Positions 1-5,439 of a stretch of DNA of 10,157 nucleotides are shown piece after piece. Position 1 is the stretch's first letter. Each line of letters opens with the position of its first letter. Made by a program: the position numbers and the translations under genes. Location of the stretch: assembly GCA_021443235.1 (NCBI GenBank), contig JABUUJ010000030.1:1-10157 (forward strand), read 5' to 3'. The notes beneath the pieces are model-generated. The model made no database searches, was not told where the DNA came from, and saw nothing but the letters and a program-made list of their open reading frames with translations. This DNA comes from Muribaculaceae bacterium. GTDB taxonomy: Bacteria > Bacteroidota > Bacteroidia > Bacteroidales > Muribaculaceae.

Positions 1-737
1 TTGGCCTTGGCCGAGTCAGTCATGGGCTGGGGCTGCCAGGAGTAGCGGTAGTCGCCGTTAATCTGGATGTGGCCCACGGGCTCACAATAGGCTGTGCCGG
101 CAACGTTGCGCACGGTGAGCAGCGTAATCTCGTAGTCGAAGTCGACAAACGCCTCAACAATCACGCGACCAGCACCGGCGCGGCCACCTTCCTGCGATAT
201 CGCCCACGCGCGGTCCACGTCGGCCTCGCTCTTCACTGTGCTCTGGCCATGGCCGCTCGAACTCATGATGGGCTTCACCACGCATGGGATGCCCACCTCT
301 TTCACTGCGGCGCGGAACTCCTCCTCGGTCGACGCAAAGCGATAGTTCGACGTCTTGATGCCCAGCTCCTCGGCTGCCAAACGGCGTATCCCCTCGCGAT
401 TCATCGTGAGCCATGCGGCACGCGCCGTGGGTGTCACATTGTAGCCTTCCTTCTCGAGCTCAACGAGCACGGGGGTGGCGATGGCCTCTACCTCGGGGAT
501 GATATGGTCGGGGCGCTCGAGCTCGATGATGCGACGCAACTCGTTGCCGTCGAGCATGTTAAACACATGGCAGCGGTGCGCTACTTGCATGGCGGGGGCA
601 CCTGCATAGCGGTCGCAAGCCACGACCTCCACGCCCAGGCGTTGCAACTCGATGCAAACCTCCTTGCCAAGTTCACCACTACCCAATAAGAGGGCTTTAG
701 TCCCAATCTCTGTTCCAGTACTACCTATTGTTACCAT
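1..737 (-). CDS. purT: Formate-dependent phosphoribosylglycinamide formyltransferase 2, N-terminal part (runs off window)
   Basis: PurT is a cytosolic ATP-grasp enzyme that makes formyl-GAR from GAR, formate and ATP in purine synthesis, independently of folate. Reading the minus strand from the ATG at 735-737 gives 245 residues that match the PurT family throughout. Seen are the nucleotide/GAR-binding loop GSGELGKE (residues 19-26), DRYAGAPAMQVAHR (42-55), PEVEAIAT (81-88), TMNREGIRRLAAEELG (111-126), the ATP-grasp segment VVKPIMSSSGHGQS (153-166) and GGRAGAGRVIVE (184-195). The family is about 390 residues long, so about the last 145 lie outside the window. E. coli PurT has Lys where His163 stands in SSSGHGQ; I do not know how common this is. 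The gene is transcribed away from the paralogous pair to its right, from its own promoter at 769-799. No standard gene-finding frame covers it fully because the stop is off-window. Confidence 0.95.
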   Translation of the reverse strand, partial: MVTIGSTGTEIGTKALLLGSGELGKEVCIELQRLGVEVVACDRYAGAPAMQVAHRCHVFNMLDGNELRRIIELERPDHIIPEVEAIATPVLVELEKEGYNVTPTARAAWLTMNREGIRRLAAEELGIKTSNYRFASTEEEFRAAVKEVGIPCVVKPIMSSSGHGQSTVKSEADVDRAWAISQEGGRAGAGRVIVEAFVDFDYEITLLTVRNVAGTAYCEPVGHIQINGDYRYSWQPQPMTDSAKA

Positions 738-768
738 TTAAAATGTGTTGTAGAATTGAATTTCAGTG

Positions 769-799
769 CAAAGTTACTCAACATGGCTCATTTATACAA
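769..799 (-). promoter_or_regulatory. Promoter of purT, Bacteroidota type
   Basis: On the minus strand the -7 box TAACTTTG occupies 776-769 and a -33 TTG lies at 799-797, with a 20-bp spacer. This fits the TTTG / TAnnTTTG consensus of the Bacteroidota primary sigma factor. The box ends 31 bases before the purT ATG, giving a short leader. Confidence 0.75.
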
Positions 800-818
800 T
801 ATAAATAATGTGAAATTC

Positions 819-849
819 TTGCTCGTGTGAGCTTTATTGAGTAATTTTG
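819..849 (+). promoter_or_regulatory. Promoter of the exported Lys-rich protein gene, Bacteroidota type
   Basis: The -33 TTG is at 819-821, the spacer is 20 bp and the -7 box TAATTTTG is at 842-849, 21 bases before the ATG at 871. It stands back to back with the purT promoter; the two -33 elements are 19 bp apart across an AT-rich stretch. Confidence 0.75.
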
Positions 850-870
850 TACTCTACACATTATAAAACT

Positions 871-1737
871 ATGAGAAGATATCTACTTTTTGCTGTTTTG
901 GCTGCTTTCATAGCATCGGCCACCGTGAGCGCCGCAACCTTGCCCGACGAGGAGGATTACGACGAGAGCATACGTCTGCCGGTGCGTCGCCTGCATCCCG
1001 AGCGCGCCAATGCCGACTGGGCCAAGAAGATGCAGAAAGACATGGACAAGAAAAAGAAGAAAAACGAGGAGAAACAGCGCAAGGAAGAGGAGAAACAACA
1101 ACAGAAAAACGGCGAGAAAAAAATTGTCGCAACTCGACAAATGCCAGCGTCAACAGCCGATAAATCGCTTATGCAGACCTTGCTCAGCAAGGACTACTCG
1201 CTCAAGAAATTCGACATCGGCTATGAGGAGCCAAAGCCCATCACGTGGAAGGACGATCCTGTGAGCACCGACGTCAACGCACTCATGGCGCACGTCAGCA
1301 GTACGGCGCGTGGCGGGGCTACGCTCTACGCCCCCAAGGGCGTGTCGCTCGCCACCAACACCAACGAGGTGTTCTTCTGCTTTGAGAAGGTTGGCAACAC
1401 TCCGCGCAACCTCAGGCTCAGGGTGCAGTATTATGCCGACGACCCACTCAACTACAACAACATACAGTTCACCATCGACGGCTTTAAGTATGACTTCCAC
1501 CCTGCCAGCCCATCGCGTGGCAAGGACGGCTCGCGCATGTACTGGGAACTCAGCGACGACGCCCTCACCGCCAGCCACAAGGACCTCGCCTATGCGCTCT
1601 CGCACTGCCACTGGGCCCGCATCTCGCTCATGGGCGACGATGGCATGAACCATGTGAAGATGCTCTCCAAGCAGCAACTCGAGGCCTTCGCACGCACCTT
1701 CGAGCTCTATCGCGCACTGGGCGGCACGTTTAACTGA
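871..1737 (+). CDS. Exported protein with Lys/Glu-rich linker and a duplicated C-terminal domain, unknown function
   Basis: I do not recognise this family. From the ATG at 871 the product has 288 residues. Residues 1-21 are a classical type I signal peptide (MRRYLLF, hydrophobic core, then VSA before a likely cut) with no lipobox Cys, so the protein should be periplasmic or further exported. Residues 47-85 form a strongly charged, Lys-dominated low-complexity linker. Residues about 95-288 form a domain shared with the next gene's product, with motifs KDYSLKKFD, WKDD, LRLRVQYYADDPLNYN, IDGFKYDF, SHC-HWA and a C-terminal GGTFN. A TTG eight codons upstream is in frame but lies inside the promoter -7 box, so I chose the ATG. 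Its own promoter lies upstream and a terminator downstream, so it appears monocistronic. That it is exported is well supported; no function can be assigned. Confidence 0.85.
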   Translation: MRRYLLFAVLAAFIASATVSAATLPDEEDYDESIRLPVRRLHPERANADWAKKMQKDMDKKKKKNEEKQRKEEEKQQQKNGEKKIVATRQMPASTADKSLMQTLLSKDYSLKKFDIGYEEPKPITWKDDPVSTDVNALMAHVSSTARGGATLYAPKGVSLATNTNEVFFCFEKVGNTPRNLRLRVQYYADDPLNYNNIQFTIDGFKYDFHPASPSRGKDGSRMYWELSDDALTASHKDLAYALSHCHWARISLMGDDGMNHVKMLSKQQLEAFARTFELYRALGGTFN

Positions 1738-1810
1738 GAATTTTTAACCCAAATGGGTCAGTAGAATTTTGAAGTATTTTTGATTTTGTCGTTTTGCGAC
1801 AATTCCTATA

Positions 1811-1840
1811 CGCTGTCACAGCACGTGACGGCGTTTTCTT
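1811..1840 (+). terminator. Intrinsic terminator after the exported Lys-rich protein gene
   Basis: A 9-bp stem (1811-1819 with 1825-1833, one T.G wobble) closes a 5-base loop and is followed by TTTTCTTT. It sits 74 bases after the stop codon and separates this gene from its paralogue. Confidence 0.75.
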
Positions 1841-1903
1841 TGCTCGCCGAAAAAACTGTTTACGAAAAAAAATAAATTTATTAAAATAAATTTGGAATTT
1901 TGT

Positions 1904-1934
1904 TTTGTAAATCAAAATATTCTTATTAACTTTG
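1904..1934 (+). promoter_or_regulatory. Promoter of the paralogous lipoprotein gene, Bacteroidota type
   Basis: TTTG at 1904-1907, a 19-bp spacer, then TAACTTTG at 1927-1934, 25 bases before the ATG at 1960. The surrounding 100 bp are very AT-rich. Confidence 0.8.
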
Positions 1935-1959
1935 CAACAAAATTAATATTTGGCTGATT

Positions 1960-2718
1960 ATGAACAGATTTATGAGTCGCATAACTTTGATGGCGTTTAC
2001 AATTGCAGCGTTAACATCTGCAACCAGCTGCTCGCTGATGCAGAAAAACGACGCTACAGCCCACTTCTCGGGAGAGGGCAAGTGCCCTATGTGCGGCACC
2101 ATATTCTCTAATCATCACGTTCAGCAGACTTCGACCGTCGACAAGACTTTCTTGAAGGAAATACTCGCCAAGGACTACTCAATCAAGCAGTATGACTTCG
2201 AGCCCAAGCGCATGGTGTGGAAGGACGACTCCATCACCACATCGCAAGAGTCGCTCGTGCCTTTCTTCAAGTCGACCAACATTCGCGGCAACAAGAGCAT
2301 CGTGCCCATGCAGGCCATGGTGACCGACCACAACAACAACGACCTTTACCTCTACTTCACCGAGGACGCCAAGCAGCAGCCGCTCGAACTGAGGTTGAGA
2401 TTGCAATACTATGCCGACGACCCGCTCGAGTACAACCACATGGTGTTCCAAATCGATGGCTTCGACTATGAGTTCACGCCGCTCAACATTGCGCGGGGAC
2501 AAGGCGAGGGCATCAACATTTGGGAACAGAGCGACGACCCGCTGCGCACCACCGACAAGGATCTCGTCTACGCCATGTCGCATTGCGAGCACTGGGCGCA
2601 GGTGAAGCTCAACGGCGCCGACGGCATGACACATGTGAAGCTGATTTCTAAAGATCAAATAGAAAGTTTCAAGCGCACCGTCCAACTCTATCTGTTGCGA
2701 GGAGGCTCTTTTAACTAA
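1960..2718 (+). CDS. Lipoprotein paralogous to the upstream exported protein, with a CPMC motif, unknown function
   Basis: The 252-residue product has a lipoprotein-type signal: a basic start (MNRFMSR), a hydrophobic stretch and Cys24 in SATSC as the likely lipidated residue, so membrane anchoring is expected. A short linker carries C42-P-M-C45 followed by His52-His53, resembling half of a metal site. Residues about 58-252 repeat the domain of the preceding gene: KDYSIKQYDF, WKDD, LRLRLQYYADDPLEYN, IDGFDYEF, RG, SDDPL, DKDLVYAMSHC-HWA, DGM-HVK and a C-terminal GGSFN. In the last 111 aligned positions I count 62 identities. Cys209 in SHC is shared, with a one-residue indel directly after it. 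The gene has its own promoter and is therefore a tandem duplicate with separate control. A second possible start is Met5. I do not recognise the family. Confidence 0.87.
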   Translation: MNRFMSRITLMAFTIAALTSATSCSLMQKNDATAHFSGEGKCPMCGTIFSNHHVQQTSTVDKTFLKEILAKDYSIKQYDFEPKRMVWKDDSITTSQESLVPFFKSTNIRGNKSIVPMQAMVTDHNNNDLYLYFTEDAKQQPLELRLRLQYYADDPLEYNHMVFQIDGFDYEFTPLNIARGQGEGINIWEQSDDPLRTTDKDLVYAMSHCEHWAQVKLNGADGMTHVKLISKDQIESFKRTVQLYLLRGGSFN

Positions 2719-2814
2719 ACCCCCAAGACATAAGTCTTTCACACGGCCAATCTCACATTCCTTATTTCCCTTATCACACAAAATTCACACCAAAGCCATT
2801 AGGCACTTGCTACC

Positions 2815-2845
2815 TCACCTTGCCCTCTGGTAAGAGGGCTGGTGA
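2815..2845 (+). other. Hairpin in the gene-free stretch after the lipoprotein gene
   Basis: The stretch 2719-3160 has no convincing gene. Within it, 2815-2819 pairs with 2841-2845 and 2822-2827 with 2834-2839 (11 base pairs, small internal loop, 6-base apical loop). No T-run follows, so it is not a normal terminator. It may be part of the 3' untranslated region of the lipoprotein mRNA. Confidence 0.45.
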
Positions 2846-2870
2846 CCAAGCATTTGTCATGACTTGATGA

Positions 2871-2900
2871 TTGATAGAAAATAAGTAGTTTAGATGTTTG
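2871..2900 (+). promoter_or_regulatory. Candidate promoter of a small RNA
   Basis: TTG at 2871-2873, a 19-bp spacer and GATGTTTG at 2893-2900, one base off the TAnnTTTG box. No protein gene follows on this strand for over 1.7 kb; a structured stretch ending in a terminator follows instead. Confidence 0.4.
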
Positions 2901-2904
2901 AATA

Positions 2905-3058
2905 TATGGCAATTGGCAGCCGACACACCTGCTCTTGCCGTCTCCTGTGGCTGCTGCGATTAGCACCCGCATGGTGTTTACCCTATTTATGGAAAGAACT
3001 ATATATGGTAGACCGAGAGTCCGGCTCCCCTCGCAGGGAGCTGGACCTCTCTCTTTTT
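2905..3058 (+). ncRNA. Candidate structured small RNA of about 150 nt
   Basis: Three hairpins follow the candidate promoter: 2916-2925 with 2946-2954 (9 pairs, one bulged G), 2964-2967 with 2973-2976 (4 pairs, small loop), and the strong terminator hairpin 3015-3051. An ATATAT at the 5' end can pair with another just before the terminator, closing the structure. The one open frame here (2894-3160) has no start signal, family resemblance or Bacteroidota-like composition. I could not match it to SRP RNA, RNase P RNA, tmRNA or a riboswitch. The 5' end is inferred from the promoter. It could instead be a long 3' untranslated region of the lipoprotein gene. Confidence 0.35.
3015..3058 (+). terminator. 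Strong intrinsic terminator
   Basis: 3015-3029 pairs with 3036-3051 (15 base pairs, one G.T wobble, one bulged C at 3046) around a 6-base loop. TC and then five T at 3054-3058 follow. It ends either the candidate small RNA or a readthrough transcript from the lipoprotein gene. Confidence 0.7.
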
Positions 3059-3104
3059 GAGACCTTGACGTTGACCTTGACGGGTGGGGTGGGGGATAAC
3101 GCAG

Positions 3105-3138
3105 AAAGCCCTGTTCCCTTGGGTGGGAACGGGGCTTT
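3105..3138 (-). terminator. Terminator hairpin of the winged-helix gene, possibly bidirectional
   Basis: A 14-bp stem (3105-3118 with 3125-3138, one wobble pair) with a 6-base loop lies 22 bases past the stop of the minus-strand gene. The arms begin AAA and end TTT in both directions, so it could act on either strand; the T-run is short. Confidence 0.6.
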
Positions 3139-3160
3139 CGTTAGTCTGTGGACTCGTTGA

Positions 3161-3364
3161 TTAAACGAGAGTTACTTCAACTTCGGCTTCAGCTTCGTTT
3201 GCGTTAACTTTACCCTCGCGAGCGAGCCAACCGATAGCTGCATAAACTTCTTTCTCCTTAAGTTTTGTGGCCTTCTTGAGACCCTTTACTGTGAGCGCGC
3301 CATTAGCGTCGTTAAGTGCGTTCCAAACTGCACCTGCCCACAATCCAATTGTTTCAATGTTCAT
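3161..3364 (-). CDS. Small winged helix-turn-helix domain protein (DUF2582-like)
   Basis: The 67-residue product begins MNIETIGLWAGAVWNALN and continues with LTVKGLKKATKLKEKEVYAAIGWLAREGKV. This is the pattern of a compact winged-helix protein (the DUF2582 family, found as single-domain proteins in Bacteroidota and archaea). The family is presumed to bind DNA, but no target is known to me. The predicted order is helix 1 (about 6-18), helix 2 (27-34), recognition helix (37-50) and a beta wing (51-66). The acidic C-terminal tail (NEAEAEVEVTLV) is unusual for a DNA binder. A well-formed promoter lies upstream and a hairpin terminator just downstream, so it is monocistronic. Confidence 0.85.
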   Translation of the reverse strand: MNIETIGLWAGAVWNALNDANGALTVKGLKKATKLKEKEVYAAIGWLAREGKVNANEAEAEVEVTLV

Positions 3365-3396
3365 AAATAAATACTATATTTTCATTAAATGCACTG

Positions 3397-3427
3397 CAAA
3401 GGTATAACTATTTTGCCAACTGACAAA
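3397..3427 (-). promoter_or_regulatory. Promoter of the winged-helix gene, Bacteroidota type
   Basis: On the minus strand TTTG at 3427-3424, a 19-bp spacer and TACCTTTG at 3404-3397, which ends 32 bases before the ATG. Confidence 0.75.
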
Positions 3428-3482
3428 ATATTTTATCACATTTTGTGCGTTTTATGCCGTGCAAACGATTGCACTAAACACT

Positions 3483-3577
3483 ACCGTTTGCCATAGTTTT
3501 CGCGCGCACGCGCTATGCGCCCGCACGCGAGAAATCACATCAGTTATCGTGCACGCACACACGCGCACGCAAACGGT
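3483..3577. repeat. Inverted repeats and alternating pyrimidine-purine tracts between rsgA and the winged-helix gene
   Basis: No gene is supported in 3428-3581. The 9-mer at 3483-3491 is repeated inverted at 3569-3577. Inside it, TTTCGCGCG (3498-3506) pairs 8 of 9 with CGCGAGAAA (3525-3533), and GCGC-TAT-GCGC occurs within that loop. Bases 3501-3513 and 3548-3571 alternate strictly between pyrimidine and purine (13 and 24 bases), the sequence type that favours Z-DNA. It follows rsgA and may end its transcript, but no T-run is present. Confidence 0.5.
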
Positions 3578-3581
3578 GCCG

Positions 3582-4520
3582 TTAGCGCGGCGAGGTGCGG
3601 TACTTGTCGTCGTTCTCGTCGGTGATGATGCTCAGGTAGCTGGCATAGCGCGACTCGCTGATGTAGTGCTGCTCCACCGCTTGGAGCACCGCGCAACCGG
3701 GCTCGTGGGTGTGGGTGCAGTTGCCAAAGCGGCACTGGGCCGATGTCCTGAATATCTCGGGGAAATAGTGCGACACCTCCTCGCGCTTGAAGTCTATGGT
3801 GCCAAAGCCCTTCACGCCCGGCGTGTCGATGATGCAACCGCCGCCAGGCAGGTCGAGCATCTCGCTGAAGGTGGTGGTGTGCATGCCGGTGTGGTGCGAC
3901 TGCGACACGTCGCCCACGCGCAGGTGCGCGTCGGGCACAAGGCAGTTGATAATCGAACTCTTGCCTACGCCCGAATTGCCCGACAGCAGCGATGTCTTGT
4001 CACGAAGCGACAACCTTAATGCGTCGAGGCCCTCGCCCGTGACCGTCGACACCAGTAACACCTCATACCCTATGGTGCGATAGAGCGTCGCCACCGCCTC
4101 GAGCAGTTGCGAGTCGTCGTCGCTGGTGAGCAGGTCCACCTTGTTGATGACTATTACCGTGCGCACGTTATAGGCCATCGACGTAGCGAGAAACCGGTCG
4201 ATGAAGGTGGTGCTGGTCACAGGGTTGGCGAGCGCTACAACCAGCACTGCCTGGTCGAGGTTGCTGGCAATGATCTGGAACTCCTTCGACAGGTTGCTTG
4301 CCCGGCGGATGATATAGTTGCGGCGCTCGTCAATCGACAGGATGAACGCCGTGCCGTCGGCTTTCACCTCGATCTCAACCACGTCGCCCACCGCCACGGG
4401 GTTAGTGCAACGGAAACCTTTCAGTCGCAGGTTTCCCTTGATTTTGCAGTTATACGTAGTGCCATCGTCGTGGCGCACCACATACCAGCTGCCAGTGTTC
4501 TTTATTACCAGTCCTTTCAT
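3582..4520 (-). CDS. rsgA: Small ribosomal subunit biogenesis GTPase RsgA
   Basis: RsgA is a circularly permuted GTPase that checks the decoding centre of the 30S subunit late in assembly and releases assembly factors on GTP hydrolysis. The 312-residue product shows an N-terminal OB-fold region (about 1-70) and the GTPase motifs in permuted order: G4 NKVD (126-129), G1 GNSGVGKSS (181-189), the switch region around HTTT (214-217) and G3 DTPG (232-235). A C-terminal zinc site is formed by C263-x4-C268-x-H270-x5-C276. All key residues and the length are normal. It is transcribed alone, divergent from the coiled-coil/zapA operon. The promoter box ends only 7 bases before the ATG, so the mRNA should have almost no leader. 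Confidence 0.97.
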   Translation of the reverse strand: MKGLVIKNTGSWYVVRHDDGTTYNCKIKGNLRLKGFRCTNPVAVGDVVEIEVKADGTAFILSIDERRNYIIRRASNLSKEFQIIASNLDQAVLVVALANPVTSTTFIDRFLATSMAYNVRTVIVINKVDLLTSDDDSQLLEAVATLYRTIGYEVLLVSTVTGEGLDALRLSLRDKTSLLSGNSGVGKSSIINCLVPDAHLRVGDVSQSHHTGMHTTTFSEMLDLPGGGCIIDTPGVKGFGTIDFKREEVSHYFPEIFRTSAQCRFGNCTHTHEPGCAVLQAVEQHYISESRYASYLSIITDENDDKYRTSPR

Positions 4521-4527
4521 GTGAGTG

Positions 4528-4560
4528 CAAATTTACAACTTTTTCGGCCATTAGCGCAAA
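4528..4560 (-). promoter_or_regulatory. Promoter of rsgA, giving a nearly leaderless transcript
   Basis: On the minus strand TTTG at 4560-4557, a 21-bp spacer and TAAATTTG at 4535-4528. The ATG begins at 4520, so transcription should start within a few bases of it. Confidence 0.65.
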
Positions 4561-4641
4561 AAAAAGTCAGTCTTCCCGCCTTTTTTGCGCCTTGTGCAAT
4601 TATTTGGAGGCGTTTTTGATGGTGTTTCACGATTTTTTTTG

Positions 4642-4649
4642 TAATTTTG
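4642..4649 (+). promoter_or_regulatory. Candidate -7 box for the coiled-coil gene and zapA
   Basis: TAATTTTG matches the -7 consensus 19 bases before the ATG at 4669. The nearest TTTTTG (4613-4618) would give a 23-bp spacer, longer than usual, so the -33 element is uncertain. Confidence 0.5.
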
Positions 4650-4668
4650 TCAAAAATTTTGGACACTG

Positions 4669-4962
4669 ATGGCAACCGAGCTAAGAGACACGTTATCGCG
4701 CATCATCGGCAAGACAAAGGTCATGGTCGATAAGTATCACGCTCTTGAGAGGGCCTACACAGCCGCTCAGGAACAGATGACGCAGGCCCAGGAAGAGAAC
4801 GTGAAGCTGCGCACCGAGCTCGAGCGCGTGAAACGCGAGAACGAGTACCTGCGCATCGCTCACGCCATCGCTCCCACGCCCGAGGCCGTGGCCCAGAGCA
4901 AGAGCGTGCTGTCCAAAATGGTGCGGGATATTGACCGATGCATTAACCAGCTTAATGCTTAA
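4669..4962 (+). CDS. Small coiled-coil protein encoded before zapA, possible cell-division factor
   Basis: This 97-residue cytosolic protein is largely helical. Residues about 16-65 show coiled-coil composition with heptad-like hydrophobics and many Glu/Gln/Arg (ENVKLRTELERVKRENEYLR). A short Pro-containing break follows (APTPEAV), then a second helix (SKSVLSKMVRDIDRCINQLN). Similar small coiled-coil proteins are commonly encoded directly before zapA in Bacteroidota and carry no established name. The gap to zapA is 8 bases, so the two are co-transcribed, suggesting work at the division septum. By size and shape it recalls ZapB, the coiled-coil partner of ZapA in Gammaproteobacteria. That is analogy only; I see no sequence evidence of homology. 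Confidence 0.88.
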   Translation: MATELRDTLSRIIGKTKVMVDKYHALERAYTAAQEQMTQAQEENVKLRTELERVKRENEYLRIAHAIAPTPEAVAQSKSVLSKMVRDIDRCINQLNA

Positions 4963-4970
4963 CTACAATA

Positions 4971-5267
4971 ATGGCAAACGAGAAACGAAAAGAGATTTGG
5001 CTCAATATTGCCGATGTGAGACCGCTGCCCATCGCAGTGGCTCCTGAGCAAGAAAGCAGGTATCGCGAAGCCGAGAACCTCGTCAACTCGTTGTGGGACA
5101 AATGGATGAAATCGTTTGCCGGAAAAAACACGTCGACCGAGGTGCTGGCGCTTGTCGCTTTCAGGTTTGCTCAGCTCTACTGCGACGAGTTTGCCGCCAA
5201 CAAGGATGTGCACGCATTCCTCGAACAGTTTGAGAAAGAACTCGACGGCGTGGTGATTGATGTGTGA
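4971..5267 (+). CDS. zapA: Cell division protein ZapA
   Basis: ZapA binds FtsZ and cross-links its filaments to stabilise the Z ring. The 98-residue product has the family layout: a short N-terminal beta region (KEIWLNIADVRPLPIAVAPEQE), then YREAENLVNSLWDKW (31-45) and a long C-terminal helix (about 54-92) with EVLALVAFRFAQLYCDEF that dimerises in known ZapA proteins. The length is normal. It follows the coiled-coil gene after 8 bases. Downstream a structured, T-run-ended element separates it from rny. Confidence 0.9.
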   Translation: MANEKRKEIWLNIADVRPLPIAVAPEQESRYREAENLVNSLWDKWMKSFAGKNTSTEVLALVAFRFAQLYCDEFAANKDVHAFLEQFEKELDGVVIDV

Positions 5268-5417
5268 TTGTGGGGCACATGCCCTATAGGTCGCGCTCAT
5301 TTGTCGGTCAATGACAATTCCCCTTTTAGAGAATTTTAGGTTCCTGCACTACTCAATTTGTTGACTCGCTATCATCCATGGCTGGGGTGGCGTTTCACAC
5401 GCGAGCAGTGCTTTTTT
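5268..5417 (+). ncRNA. Structured zapA-rny intergenic element ending in a terminator; candidate small RNA (6S-like position)
   Basis: No gene lies in this 150-base stretch, but it is full of pairing. GGGC (5273-5276) pairs with GCCC (5281-5284), TTGTC (5301-5305) with GACAA (5313-5317), and AATTC with GAATT (5316-5335). GCACTACTC (5346-5354) pairs 8 of 9 with GAGCAGTGC (5403-5411), enclosing an inner hairpin (5367-5392), and six T follow at 5412-5417. In Gammaproteobacteria the 6S RNA gene ssrS lies right after zapA, so 6S RNA is worth testing. I could not derive the typical 6S closing stem, so only the position supports that idea. A plain transcript end, or an attenuator before rny, is equally possible. 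Confidence 0.4.
5346..5417 (+). terminator. Terminator-like branched hairpin with T-run before rny
   Basis: An outer stem 5346-5354/5403-5411 (one mismatch) and an inner stem 5367-5369 plus 5373-5377 with 5385-5392 are followed by T at 5412-5417. It ends 22 bases before the rny ATG, so rny must have its own start or depend on readthrough. Confidence 0.5.
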
Positions 5418-5439
5418 ATTAATATCTTAATTTAAAAAA

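Noticed and set aside
69..689. 206-residue plus-strand frame
   Set aside because: Antisense to purT, which matches its family in detail; the frame is a shadow of high-GC codon use.
1730..1915. 61-residue minus-strand frame in the AT-rich gap
   Set aside because: Phe/Lys/Arg-rich, covers the terminator and the promoter of the lipoprotein gene; no start signal.
3061..3081. Direct repeat of ACCTTGACG
   Set aside because: Two copies of 9 bases only; too short and no array, so not evidence of a CRISPR or iteron.
3082..3095. G-quadruplex from the G-runs before the 3105 hairpin
   Set aside because: Only three adjacent G-runs; the fourth is 25 bases away and is already in the stable 14-bp hairpin.
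2894..3160. 88-residue open frame on the plus strand
   Set aside because: Its start lies in the candidate promoter box, it runs through two perfect hairpins, has Cys/Arg/Leu-rich composition and resembles no family; better explained as non-coding RNA and terminators.
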